Assembly: GCF_040939455.1 (NCBI RefSeq)
Contig: NC_134136.1
Span: forward strand, 101,730,014 to 101,794,013
Direction: 5' to 3'
Length of the DNA stretch: 64,000 bases
DNA from: Microcebus murinus
Lineage: Eukaryota; Chordata; Mammalia; Primates; Cheirogaleidae
Made by a program: the position numbers and the translations under genes. Below are positions 11,087 to 23,160 of the stretch, piece after piece. The notes beneath the pieces are model-generated. The model did no database searches, had not been told where the DNA came from, and saw only the letters and a list, made by a program, of their open reading frames with translations. Position 1 is the stretch's first letter. Each line of letters begins with the position of its first letter.

Positions 11087-12778
11087 CTCAAGAAGAAGTT
11101 CACCTGCCCACAAGGACATGAGGCTGCCACCTCCATCAAGCTTGAAGCTGCCAACTCTTTCTAGAAGTTTGGAGTCTGGATCCTCTGGGCTTCAATCTGA
11201 GCCTTGTCTCCTACTGATCCTGAGGCCTCTGGAGAGTTACTGTATTCTGATCGTCATTTTTTTTTTTTTTTGGTAGACAAGATATATTTCAATAACTTCT
11301 CCAAGCAGTGAAACTGAAATGAGATGACAAATATACAACCTTAGTACAACTGTTTCTAAGCAACCTAGTTAGCTTGCGTTGTCAGCTATATAGTAAAGCA
11401 AAGGTCAGACTTTGCCTAAAGGGTTCAAAGGACAAAGAATGGCTAGTGTAGTGTTTCATGAAATGTCATCCCCAAGCAGCAGCACAGATATTGCCTGGGA
11501 TCTTACTAGAAATGCAACTTTTCTTTGCCCACTCACCCAAAGGAACTTGTAAGATCTCAGTTACCTGAAAAGCTAACCCTTAAAAAAAACCAAAACTAAA
11601 TTAGAGCCTTTCATTGTTCTCACTTTTCAGAATCAGAGCAGGTTCTTCTTGCTGGAATATTCAGACCTTTCCTCACAGTAGAGCTATTGTTCCATGAGGG
11701 CAGCCTCTGAATAGTCCCACCTGTGCAACTGTAAGAGATTTACATCTTTATCCCCACCTTTGGAGATATACATAACCCCAACTGAAGGGTGGATTAGGGG
11801 TAGCAAATCTCGATTTAACAAGCCCTTAGTGGATTCCAATGCCTGGCAAAGTATGAGGATAATAATCCTTGAACCAATGGTTTTCCATACTTTCTCAAAA
11901 ATGGAATCCCCAGTTGATTCTTTGAAAATAGCTAAAATGAGATTTTGCATTCAGATTTATGAATAATTTGAGGTGAAGTATCAGCTGGATAACAAGTGTT
12001 TTTAAGCTTCCTTAGCAATTCTAACATGCTATAAATTTGAAAGATGCTACTCTTGGCCCAACTTGCCCCAAACTGCCTAACACAGTGGAAACTGATCTTG
12101 TCTTCCCAAAAAACATAGGAAACAACCTGACCTAACATGTGTTATATGTCACCTGAACTTAAAGCACTTTCCCCAGGAGGAGAATATTGACTAATGGAGC
12201 CCAGGGATTCTCATCCCTGGCATGTGAGGATGGTCAATTCCAACTTAAATATTTGGAATAAAACTTGGGTTAGGTGAGAGATTTCTAAAAGGGGACTAAA
12301 TTTTAGGAACTGGACGGTGCTCAAGGCAAAGACCAACCATTCAATTAATTAATTTCAGGGGAAATTCCCTTTCATATTTTCTGAATTACAGTTAAATAGC
12401 AGTGTTAAATATTACATTTTACAATTATTTATATACTCTGGTATTAATAATTCTTTAATCAATACAAATGCTCATTATGTATATCCTCATCTAAATTTCT
12501 TTTATATAGAGAAGACTGGACTCTTTTGTCACTAAGTTTTCAATGAAAAAATTATCATACCAAATATTTAAAAGATTTCCTTGTCATTCAAGTCAAGTAG
12601 ACAAATTAAGAAATAATGCATGGCAATATTATTTCTAATATTTCAATATTATTTATAAAATATTCAAAGATAACTGTTCTGTAGATTTAAAAATTATGAA
12701 TATATATTTGAAAGCAATGCCAAGCAAATGGAACTTTTGAAAAGAAATACAAATGGTTTTTGAAGTGGACAAAGTTTT

Positions 12779-13103
12779 TTTTTTGAGACAGAGTCTCGCT
12801 TGTTGCCCAGGCTATAGTGAGTGCCGTGGCGTCAGCATAGCTCACAGCAACCTCAAACTCCTGGGCTCAAGTAATCCTTCTGCCTCAGCCTCCCGAGTAG
12901 CTGGGACTACAGGCATGTGCCACCATGCCCGGCTAATTTATATATATATATATATTAATTGGCCAATTAATTTCTTTCTATTTATAGTAGAGACAGGGTC
13001 TCACTCTTGCTCAGGCTGGTTTCGAACTCTTGACCTCGAGCAATCCGCCCACCTCGGCCTCCCAGAGTGCTAGGATTACAGGCGTGAGCCACCTCGCCCG
13101 GCC
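12779..13103 (-). mobile_element. Alu, strepsirrhine (lemur) subfamily, full length
   Basis: Minus-strand dimeric Alu with a T-run head and the end CTCGCCCGGCC. It is flanked by a perfect 19-bp target duplication, TTGAAGTGGACAAAGTTTT, at 12,760-12,778 and 13,104-13,122. It carries GTGCCGTGGCGTCAGC and TTGGCCAATTAATTTC, variants that I associate with lemur Alus. A TA microsatellite sits in the middle linker. Its long flanking repeat and low divergence suggest it is one of the youngest insertions in the array. The 106-codon frame across it is an artefact of Alu sequence. Confidence 0.93.
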
Positions 13104-13828
13104 TTGAAGTGGACAAAGTTTTAAAAATATATTTATAATACAGTTTCATTCATAACAAAAACATTTAAAGAAATATATAGGATAAAAGATGACATACATA
13201 AAAATTAGAATTATAATACAAATTTTTTTGTAAATACTTTCAATTAGAAGGTCAAGGTTGCTGAAAGGCTAAACCTTCCAAGGTTGAGGAATGGCCTTTG
13301 ACTAGCTCCTAACAGGCAACCTGTGAATTTCCTGAATATTCCGTCTGATGAGAATGTCTTTCTATACCTGAGAATAAAGTCACACCAGAACACCAGATAA
13401 TTCATGCTAACAGTGAAATTAATGGTGAATGTAGGTTGTAACTGGTTCTGTGTACAGGTGATGTCAGTGTGACTTCTACATGGACTAGGCAGTCATAAAC
13501 TAAAGTCACTCATGTGGACATTCTATGCTTATGTGATCAAGGATCAGGCAAGCTTACATGGTTGAGGACACTTTGCACATTTGGTCACATAACTGCCTGG
13601 GAGATTTAAGCGCAGTGTGACTCCACTGAAAGAGGACGACTGGAAGCTTGAGCCAGGTTCCTCCTGCATTCTTCTCCATGCTCTTTATCCACTGGTTGAA
13701 TTTCTTGTGTATTCTTGTACTGTAATACACTGGAAGTGTCTATACATACATATTGGCTTCCTTGATATATAAAACTCTATCTTCTTAATGTCTCTTTTTG
13801 TCATCTGCTATAACAACTTTAAAAAAAA

Positions 13829-13907
13829 TTTTTTTTTAAGACAAAGTCTTTCTTGCCCCGGCTAGAGTGCAGTGGCATCATCATAGCTCACTGAAACCTC
13901 AAACTTG
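13829..13907 (-). mobile_element. Alu left-monomer fragment
   Basis: A T-run is followed by AAGACAAAGTCTTTCTTGCC and GAGTGCAGTGGCATCATC and ends at AAACCTCAAACTTGC. This is the left half of an old minus-strand Alu or free left monomer, at the join of copies 2 and 3. Confidence 0.7.
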
Positions 13908-14307
13908 CAAAGAGGCCTTGCAAAGGCCTTTCCAAGCTCTAATGGGACCTTCTAAGGCATCACTGAACCTACGGGCCTCGAGGTACCTCAAGAGGCCTAT
14001 GAAGAAATGGTGTGCCACATGGAAACACTTTACCTAACTCTAATATGATGGGAATTACTAAGTGTGCCTGGAGGAATCTCATTTCAACTCCCAGAGCATC
14101 ACCTAGCATCTTGAAATAAGTCTTCTGTGATAGCCTAGAGCCCTCTTTCTATGAACTGCCATCTTGCTAGAGAAAAATATTTGTTTCCACAGAGCAGGGA
14201 AGTAGCAAGGAATCCACCTTATGGAACAAAGCAAGGCTAGCAGGTTCAGAAGATGTATTCCAACTATACTAAAAGAGTATGGATTCCCAATTTTAAAAAC
14301 AGTTTTA

Positions 14308-14592
14308 GGCTTGGTGCAGTGGTGTACGCCTATAATCCTAGCACTCTGGGAGGCTGAGGCAAGAGGATGGTTAAGCTCAGGAGTTCGAGACCAGACTGAG
14401 CAAGAGTGAGACCTCCACCTCTACTAAAAATAGAAAAATTAGCAGGGCATTGCAGCAGAGGCCTGTAGTTCCAGCTACTCAGGAGGCTGAGGCAAGAAGA
14501 TCACTTGAGCTCAGGAGTTTGAGGTTGCAGTGAGCTATGATGATGCCACTGCACTCTAGTCAGGACAACAGAGCGAGACTGTCTCAAAAAAA
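14308..14592 (+). mobile_element. Alu, old dimeric
   Basis: Starts GGCTTGGTGCAGTGGTGTA, has both monomers with a middle A-rich linker, and ends CTGTCTCAAAAAAA. It is more diverged than the Alu at 12,779-13,103. It lies in copy 3 and is absent from the other copies. Confidence 0.88.
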
Positions 14593-14869
14593 GTATCAAA
14601 GGTGCAGGCTTTGAGTAAGGCAAAGTTTCTAAGCCTCTTAAGCCTGGCTTGAGTGAAGGAGACAGTCATCTTTCTCCCTCTCCCATGAGTTTGGAGAAAA
14701 TATGTGCCATCTTAGCAACTCTCTCAAAATACTTTTTCTCTCTTTTACCACTGCAGATCTTCATATTGCTCAGTTGAGCAATGGGCCAATGACTGCAAAT
14801 TTGGGTCCAGTACCTTTGCAAGATCATCTAGCACCTCACTTTAGAATATGGAGGTTCTTGGTATTTATG

Positions 14870-14929
14870 GTTTGGCCTTTGCAGTCTCTGGCCAAACTCT
14901 CATATGAGAGAAAATGTTGCTTTCAACAT
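14870..14929. other. Triple stem-loop of the array unit (copy 3, most complete)
   Basis: Three consecutive inverted repeats lie within 60 bases. GTTTGGCC (14,870-14,877) pairs with GGCCAAAC (14,890-14,897). CTCTCATATGAGAG (14,897-14,910) is a perfect palindrome. ATGTTG (14,914-14,919) pairs with CAACAT (14,924-14,929) across a 4-base loop. Counterparts lie at 2,396-2,428, 10,870-10,913, 17,843-17,875, 22,862-22,920, 26,753-26,811, 29,893-29,925, 33,289-33,321 and 34,873-34,905. The second and third stems are the best kept; the first is degraded in several copies. No known RNA family is recognised. Confidence 0.6.
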
Positions 14930-15047
14930 CCAGGGCCATGCAAGTTTTTAGGGATATGTCTGACTCACAGGACATTCACACACAACACCTTAATTAAAGG
15001 CACTATGGATGCATGTTCCATCCTCCCTGGGAAGTGAGAATTTAGGC

Positions 15048-15102
15048 CTGAAACAACCACATAAGCAGTAGTGGCTGCATACTGCTGTGGGCTTTGATTC
15101 AT
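15048..15102. other. Conserved long hairpin, copy 3
   Basis: This is the same hairpin as at 11,032-11,086. The 5' arm has a one-base bulge next to GCAGTA (15,065-15,070), and the 3' arm TACTGCTGTG is unchanged. The core keeps ten pairs with one wobble, and the outer TGAA/TTCA and CAA/TTG pairs are retained. Confidence 0.5.
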
Positions 15103-17189
15103 CCTCAAGAAGAGGTTCACCTGCCCAGAAGGGCATGGGGCTGGCACCTCCAGCTGGCTTGAAACTTCCAACTCATTCTTCTTAAGAGCATAGGTCTTAG
15201 AGTCCAGGTCTTCTGGGTTCCAATGTGAATTCTGTTTCCAATTGGCCGTGGGGCCTGTGAAAAGTTATTTTATTATGTTCATCATTTTCTTTTGTTGGTA
15301 GATGAGACATATTTTGACAACTTCCAGATGAGACATATTTTGATAACTTTCATTGAAGTGAAACTGAAAGGAAATGAAAAATATAAAGCCTTAGTACAAA
15401 TGCTGGAATTCAACCTAGATAGTTCTCATTGCCAGTTATAGTCATGAAAGGTGAAACTCAGTCTAAAGTGTTCAAAGGACAGAGTGTGAGCTAGGTCATT
15501 ATTTCTCAAAATGTCATCCTGAAGCAGCAGCAGTACTATAGCCTGGGATCATTTAGAAATACAACTTACCAGGTTCCCACCCACCCATAGCAACCTGTAA
15601 AGTCTCGGTTACATTAGAAATCTACCCTTAAAAAAAGCCAAACTAAACTAAAACTATTCATGGTTCTCTGTCTTCGCAGTCACCACAGCCTTCTCACTGG
15701 CATATTCAGATCTTTCCTTACGGTGGAGCTCTGCTTCCATGAGACTGATCCCTGATCAGCATCACCTGTATACTTGATAGCAACGCTAAATCACATCCCA
15801 GCTCATCTGGATCCACTGCATCAGCAACTCTGACGATGGAGTAGGACCAGCGTATGTGTATTTAACAAGCCCTCCATGGATCCTGATGCCTGCCAAAGCA
15901 CGAGGATGATACTCCTTTCTCCATTGTTTTGAATACATTTTTGAAAATGGAATACTTAGCAGAACTTTAAAAACAACTGAAAACAAGGTTTTACAGTCAG
16001 AGATTCAAAATGATTTTAGGAGAGGTGTCACGTGGACAAGATATGTATTCAATTTAGTGATTCTAATGTCAGTAAGTTTGGGAAACACTGCCCTATGCCC
16101 ATCTTGACCAAGGTACCAAATGCAGTGGGAAGAATCTGTGTCTTCACAGAATTCTCAGGAAAACACCTCCCACTGACCTAACATGGATTATATGTCACCT
16201 GACTCTAAGAAATTTCCCCAGGAGGAGAGGATTGACTGATAGAACCCAGGCAATCTCACCTGTAGCATATGAGGGGCATGGTCAACTCCAATTGGTACAC
16301 TTTCAATGAAATTTGCGGTATAATGTCTTAAAAGGGGGAGTAGGAAATTTTGAAATTGGACAGTGTGAAGAGTAATCAACACATTCAAATAATTAATTTT
16401 GGGGAAAGTTATTATTGCCATGCTTTTGTATTTTCTCCTTTGATTGTTTTTTATTTATACTTTTAGAAAGTATCAAGGTAATAGTCCTATTTTCTTCTCA
16501 TTTGTGAGAAAAATCCTAAATATATATTCTAGGATGATTATAATACCTTTTTGTTTTTTTTCTGGATTATAAAGTGTTACATTAGGACTTGTCACGGTTT
16601 TTAATTTCTCACATATACTCATTCAGTAACTTTTTTTCGAATAACTTTTCAATTAATACAAATGCTTTTAGTATTTCCTCTCCAGTACAATTTGTTGTAT
16701 ATGCAGTATGCTTAACTTTCTTCTCCCTTAGCTTAGGAATGACAAAATCATCACTTCCACTGCAATTTAAAAGTTATCTCAGAAGTTCAATTCAATTTAA
16801 GTAGACAAATTAAGAAGTAATGCATGGCTATATTAGAAAGTAATCAAAGATAATTACTCGAATAGTTATCCATTTCCAAATTGTGCTATAAAAAGTTTTA
16901 ACTCAAGAAGTTAAGGTTGCTCAACTCCTGCATCCTTCCAATGTTGAGAACTCATGGCTGAACAACTCCTAGCAGGTAATCTCTGACACTAATTGCATAA
17001 AAACCTTTTGTATACGTGAGGATTTTGCCACACCAAATGGTTCATGCTAACAATGAGATTTCTGGTGAATATGCATTTTTGTATGAATAGGGCTATGTTC
17101 AGGCTATGTAGGTTTGACTTCTAGGTAGACTGGGGACTCAGAAGTTAAAGTAAGTCATATGGATGTTCCATGGTTACATGACCAAGGCT

Positions 17190-20100
17190 TTGGTCCAATG
17201 TGGACACAATCCTTTACCTAACTCTATTAACATGGGAATTACTAAGTGTATATAGACAAGTTCTTATGTCAACACTCAAAGTGTAGCCTTGAATCCTATT
17301 TAAAAAATGGCTGTGGTAGCCTAGAGCTCATGCTCTTTCTAAAATATGCCATTTTATTCTCAGAGAACTAAATTTTCCTTTCCAAAGAGCAGGGTAGTAC
17401 CAAGATATCCACCTGTACAACAAAGCAAGGCCAGCAGGTTTCGAAGAGATATTTTGACTACACTAAAAGACTGCAGATTCCCCAGTATAGGAAAAACAGA
17501 GTTTTATGCAGCAAGGAGGCCAATGCCAGTCAGTATCAATGAAGCAGTCTTTGAGTGATACCATGATTCTAAGCACCTTTTACCTGGCTAGAGGCAAGAA
17601 GACAGCAATATCTTTCTTTCTTTCATGAATTTGGAGGAAATATCTGCCATGACAGCAATTCTCTCAAAATAGTCTTTCTTGCTTTTATCATCTCAACTCT
17701 TTTATAATACTCAGTTGAATGATGCTACAGTGCCTACAGAACTGATTTGGGTCCAGTGCCTCTGCAACAATATCCAGCATCTCACTTTAGAATATGGGAT
17801 TCTTAACCTTAGTGGTTTGTGCCTGTGCAGTCTCTGGCTATACTCTCATGTGTGAGAAAATGTTGCTTTCAACATCTAGTACAATGTAAATTTTCAGGGA
17901 TATTTCCAACCTATAGCACCCTCATTCACAACACTTAATTAAAGGCACTGTGCGTGCATGTTCTTTTCTCCCTGAGAGCTGAGAAGATAGGCCTGGAGCA
18001 ACCAGAAAGCAGTAGTGACCCTCAAGAAGGGGTTTACTGTCTAGGACATGGGGATGGCACCTTCATCTGGCTTGAAACCTATTTATCTTGCTTAAGAGCA
18101 AAGGTTTTAGACGCTGGCCCTTCTGGGTTCCAATCTGAGCTCTGTCTCCTATTGGCCATGAGGACTCTGGAAAGTTATTTTTCTTCTGTTCATCATTTTC
18201 TTTTTTGATAAATGAGACATATGTCAATAACTTCTCTATGCAGTGAGCTGTAAGGAGATGTCAAATGTAAAGCCTTAGTATAAATCCTGGAATTCAACAT
18301 ACATAGCTCTCATTGCTACTTATATTCACCAAAGGTTAGATTCAGTCTAATGTTTTCAAAGAAAATAAGTTGAACTAGGACAGCATTTCTCAAAATACCA
18401 TCCTCAAGGAGGAACAATGCTACAGAATGGGATCATCTAGAAATACAATAGGTCAGATGCCAACCCACACATAGCAACCTGTAAGGTCTCAGATACCTTA
18501 TAAATCTATTTTTAGAAAAAGATAATACTTTTCCAGTACTTTCTCTTGACAATGACAATAGTCTTCTCAATGACATATTCAGATCTATCGTCACAGTAAA
18601 GGCCTGGTTCCCTGAGGGTGGTCTCTAATCAGTATCATCACTATACACTTGCTAGAAATGCAAAATTTCATCCCAACTTATCTAGAACCACCCTTCATCA
18701 GAATTTCTGAGGATGGAGCAGAAACAACCTATCTGGATTTAAAAAAGACCTTTTTGGATCCCAATGCCTGTCAAAGTGGGAGCATGATAATCCTTCAACT
18801 ACTGGTTTTCAATGCATCCTTGAAAATGGAATCCTCAGCAGATACTTTAAAAACAACTAAAACAAGGTTTGACAGTCAGATTTGGAATAATTTGAAGTGA
18901 GGTGTCACCTGGACAACAAGAGATTTCAACCATTCTTAGAGATTCTAATACGCAGAGAGTTTGAGAAACACAGCCCTAGGCCACCTTGCCCAATGTTGCC
19001 AAATGCAGTGAGAAGAGTCCTATCTTACCAGAAATCTCAGCAAAAGACCTTCCACTGATCTAACATGGGTTATATGCCTTACCAACTCTAAGCACTTTCA
19101 CCAGGTGGAGAGGACTGAGAATTGCAGTCCAGGCTGTATAATTCAAATGAAATTTTGGGAGAGAATGTCATACAAGGGGAATAGAAAATTCAGAAATTGA
19201 AAAGTATGCAGAGTAAACAACACACATTCAATTAATTTCTTATTGGGGAAGAATTTATTGTCATTTTTCCTTTAGCATTTTGTCAGAAAATATAAGGCTG
19301 TATTCATGTTTTTTCCTCATTGGCATAGAAAATTTCAGGATAATTACTTTTTGTTTTGTTCTGAATCAAGGATAAAGAATTATATTAGGACTCATCACAC
19401 TTTTTAATTTCATACATATGCTTGTCACTATAGCTTTTTTTAAATTCACACAAATGCTTATTGTATTTACACTCCTGTAAAATTTGTTGTATATGTAGAA
19501 ATATTGATTATTTTCTCCATTAAGTTAGGAATGAAAAAATTATCACACCCTCCCCCAATTTAAAGTTTGCTAAGAAGTTCAATTTAATCTAATTAAAAAC
19601 TAATGCATGGATAAGGAAGGAAATAGCAGAGGACATAAACAGGTGGAAGACCATACCATGCTTGTGGGTCGGCAGAAACAACATTGTTTAAAATGTCTAT
19701 ACTACTCAAAGTGATCTACAGAGTCAATACAATCCCTATTAAAATCCCAACATTATTTTTCACAGATACAGAAAAAATAATTTTACGATTCGTTTGGAAC
19801 CAGAGAAGATCCCGTATAGCAAAAGCAATCCTAGACAATAAAAACAAAATGGGAGGTATCAATTTACCAGACTACAAACTATACCACAAGGCTATAGTAA
19901 CTAAAACAGCTTGTTATTGGCACAAGAACAGGTACATTGACCAGTGGAACAGAACAGAGAACCCAGATATAAAACCATCCTCATATAGCCATCTAATCTT
20001 TGACAAAGCAGACAAAAACATACACTGGAGAAAAGAATCCTTATTCAATAAATGTTGCTGAGAAAACTGGATAGCCACATGTAGAAGACTGAAACAGTAT

Positions 20101-21900
20101 CCACACCTTTCACCTCTCACAAAAATCAACTCACACTCGGTAACACACTTAAACCTAAGGTGTGAAACTCTTAGAATTCTAGAGGAAAATATTGGAAATA
20201 CTCTTTTAGACATTGGCCTAGGCAAAGAATATATGAAAAAGACTCCAAAGGCAATCACAACATAAACAAAAATAAATAATTGGGACCTGATCAAATTAAA
20301 AAGCTTCTGCACAGCCAAAGAAACTGTCACAAGAGCAAACAGACTACCTACAGAATGGGAGAAAATTTTCGCAGCCTATACATCTGATAAAGGGCTGGTA
20401 ACTAGAATCTATTTAGAACTCAGGAAAACCAGCAAGGAAGAATCAAATAATCCTATCAAAAAGTGGACAAAGGACATGAACAGAAACTTTCCAAAAGAAG
20501 ACAGAATAATGGCCAACAAACATGAAAAAATGCTCAACATCTCTAATCATCAGGGAAATGCAAATCAAAACCACAATATCTCCAGTGAGAATGGCCTTTA
20601 TTAAAAAGTCCCAAAACAATAAATGTTGGTGTGGATGCGGAGAGATAGGAACCCTCCTACATTGCTGGTGGGACTTCAAACTAGTTCAACCTCTGTGGAA
20701 AGCAATATGGAGATACCTTAAAGAGATATAAGTAGATCTACCGTTCGATCCAGCAATCCCATTACTGGGCATCTACCCAAAAGAACAAAAGACACTATAA
20801 AAAAGACACCTGCACTCGAATGTTTATAGCAGCACAATTCACAATTGCAAAGCTGTGGAAACAACCCAAGTGCCCATCAATCCATGAGCGGATTAATCAA
20901 ATGTGGCATATGTATACCATGGAGTACTATTCAGCTATAAGAAATAATGGTGATATAGCACCTCTTGTATTTTCCTGGACAGAGCTAGAACCCATTCTAC
21001 TAAGTGAAGTATCCCAAGAATGGAAAAATAAGCACCACATGTACTCACCAGCAAATTGGTTTCACTGATCAACACCTAAGTGCACATATGGAAATAACAT
21101 TTATCGGGCTTTGGGTAGATGGGAGCGGGGAGGAGGGGATGGGTATATACATACGTAATGAATGCCATGCGCACCATCTGGGGGATGGAAATGCTTGAGG
21201 CTCTGACTCCAGGGGGGAAGAGAGGGAAAGGCAACAGATGTAACCTAAACATTTGTACCCCCATAATATGCTAAAATAAAAAAAATACCTATACACAAAA
21301 AAGAACTAATGCATGGATATGGTAGAAAGTGTTCAGAGAAAATTATTCATATAGGTATCTATTTCCAAATTTTCTGGTAAAAAGTTGTAACTCAACCCAT
21401 TAGGGTTGCACAAGGCCTATATCCTTCAAAAGGGAGAACTTGCACTTGATCAGTTCCTAGCAATGAACCTCTGAGATTTGGGTTTGATATTTAAGTCTCA
21501 TAAGAATGTCCTTCCATACCTGAGGATTTATTAGGTCACAGCAGATGGTTCATGCTGACAATGAGAATTACAGTGAATATGCATTTTTCTATGACTAGCT
21601 TTATATCAGTGTGACTACTAGATCGACTGGAGAGTCAGAAAATAAAGTCAGTGATGTGGATATTCCAAGTTTACACGACCAAGGCTTTGAAAACTTACCT
21701 GGATGGCAAGGCAACATCTTGCACTTGTGGTCACATCTCTGGCTGGGACAATAAAGTACAGTGCATGTGACTCCACTGGGAGAAGACAGCTGGAAGCTTG
21801 GCTCTGGTTTCTCCTGGACTCCTCCCTATGTTCTTTTACCAGTGGCTGATTTTCACTTGTGCTCTTGCACTGTTATATACTGTGAGCATCAGTACACAGG
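17190..21900. repeat. Tandem array, copy 4
   Basis: This is the fourth copy, with its landmark near 17,884. Its long hairpin is broken: the 3' arm is deleted near 18,018, so the sequence jumps directly to the CCTCAAGAAG segment. A 5'-truncated L1 (19,614-21,303) with a 16-bp target duplication interrupts the AT-rich right half. Without the L1 the copy is about 3.0 kb. Confidence 0.85.
19614..21303 (+). mobile_element. 5'-truncated L1 with strepsirrhine 3' UTR
   Basis: About 1.7 kb: the C-terminal half of ORF2, a short 3' UTR with a GGGGAGGAGGGGATGGGTAT block, and an A-rich tail. It is flanked by a 16-bp target duplication, AACTAATGCATGGATA, at 19,598-19,613 and 21,304-21,319. ORF2 pieces are readable at 19,684-20,061 (RT C-terminal part) and 20,522-20,731 (zinc-knuckle region, [16 protein letters not shown]). 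Stops and frameshifts separate them, so it is inactive. It is absent from the other array copies. Confidence 0.9.
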
Positions 21901-22239
21901 CCTTTGCAAGTTCCACTGAGACCTTCTAAGGAATCACAGAAGCTGAGGCTGCCCTGGAGGTACTCCAGCAGGCCCTGGAATAAGGGACCTGCCCTGGGAA
22001 CATGCTGCTTTATCTCACTCTAACAATAGGAATTACTAAGTGAGTGTGGAGCAGTTCTCACTTCATCTTGCTGAGGACTGCCTTCAGCACATGCTTCTTC
22101 TGGAACATCCTATCCTAGACTCAGAGAACAAAATATTTGTTTCCACATAGCAGGGCAATAGTAAGGAATCCACCTTCTGAAACAAAGCAAGGTAGCAGGT
22201 TTAGAGGAGTTGTTGCAATTATACTAAGGTTCTGTGGAC

Positions 22240-22537
22240 TTTTTATTTTATCTTTTGAGACAAGGTCTTGCTCTGTCACCCTGGCTAGAGTGCAGTGGCA
22301 TCGTCTTAACACACTGCAGCTTCAAACTCCTGGGCTCTAGCCATCCTCCTGCCTCAGCCTCCTGAGTAGCTGGGACTACAGGTGGACCCCACCATGCCTA
22401 GCTGAGTTTTCTATTTTTTGTAGCGATGGGGTCTGGCTCTTGTTCAGGTAGGTCTCAACCTCTGGCCTCCAGTGGTCTTCTCACCTCAGCCTCCCAGAGT
22501 GCTAGGATTATAGACATGAGCCACTGCTCCTGACCCC
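22240..22537 (-). mobile_element. Alu, old, minus strand
   Basis: T-rich head, TTTTGAGACAAGGTCTTGC, GAGTAGCTGGGACTACAGG, then ATGAGCCACTGCTCCTGACC. A dimeric Alu diverged from the lemur type. It lies only in array copy 5. Confidence 0.88.
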
Positions 22538-22924
22538 CAATGTTATAAAGATATAATTTTATATCTCAAGGAAGACAATATCAATTAGTATCAGTAGAAC
22601 AGGCTTTGAGTAGGGCAAATTATCTAAGCCTCTTTCACCTAGCTAGGGCCAAGTAGACAGCAATCTTTCTCTCTCTCTCTCATGATAGTGCAGAAAATGC
22701 CTGCCGTGACAGCAACTCTTGCAAAGAAGTCTTTCCTCCTGAGTTTTCTATTTGATATTTCACGTAGGCGATGTGCTAATGCCAGCAGAACCAATTTGGG
22801 TCCTGTGGCTCTGCAAAATCATCCATCTAATTTTGAATATGGGGTTTTTGGCTATTATAGTTTGGGCCTTTGCAGTCTCTGGCTGAACTCTCATGTGAGA
22901 GAAAATGTTGCTTCCAACATCCAG

Positions 22925-22985
22925 TGTCTCCTCGTTAGTAGAGTGGTAAGTGAAAAAAACAAAAAGAAGAAGAAACATCATCCAG
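22925..22985 (+). mobile_element. Retroinserted 5' fragment of tRNA-Asp with A-rich tail
   Basis: Inside copy 5, 61 extra bases split the landmark region. They include 22,929-22,951, which matches the first 23 bases of tRNA-Asp(GTC), TCCTCGTTAGTATAGTGGTG.., with two mismatches. An A-rich run (22,953-22,975) follows directly. CATCCAG flanks the insert at 22,918-22,924 and 22,979-22,985. The fragment stops in the D arm, so it is not a tRNA gene. It looks like a 5' tRNA fragment, or a prematurely ended tRNA copy, inserted by L1 machinery. Confidence 0.65.
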
Positions 22986-23103
22986 CGCCATGCAAGTTTT
23001 CAGGGATATGTCTGACTCATAGCACCCTCATGCACAACACCTTACCTAGAGGCACTATGGGTGGGTGTGTGTTCCATCCTTCCTGAGAGCTGAGGAGACA
23101 GGC

Positions 23104-23160
23104 CTGTGAGAAGACCACACAGCAGTTGTGGCTGCATACTGCTGTGGCTTCAGATTCACC
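23104..23160. other. Conserved long hairpin, copy 5
   Basis: The 5' arm CACAGCAGTT and the 3' arm TACTGCTGTG pair at 9 of 10 positions around the same GTGGCTGCA loop. The outer stem is weaker than in copies 2 and 3, because the 5' flank reads GTGAGAAGAC. Confidence 0.45.

Larger units (their letters stand above)
10185..13915. repeat. Tandem array, copy 2
   Basis: This is the second copy of the array unit, with its landmark at 10,919. It runs from the TTCTTAAGGAATCA block to the equivalent block after 13,915. Relative to copies 1 and 8 it lacks the roughly 1.6-kb AT-rich block that carries a MER5A element; the junction is near 10,560-10,610. It holds the best-preserved long hairpin (11,032-11,086) and a lemur Alu (12,779-13,103). 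A left-monomer Alu fragment (13,829-13,907) sits at its right end. No open frame shows coding constraint. Confidence 0.85.
13916..17189. repeat. Tandem array, copy 3
   Basis: This is the third copy of the unit, with its landmark at 14,938. It contains an old Alu (14,308-14,592). All three stems of the triple stem-loop are intact (14,870-14,929), and the long hairpin is at 15,048-15,102. It ends where copy 4 joins through a deletion that removed the usual ACCTTCTAAGGAATCAC block, near 17,190. Confidence 0.85.

Noticed and set aside
12753..13073. A 106-codon frame
   Set aside because: It is almost entirely inside a minus-strand Alu and shows the standard Alu-derived peptide phrases.
22929..22952. 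A tRNA gene
   Set aside because: Only the first 23 bases of tRNA-Asp are present. There is no anticodon arm, B box or 3' half.
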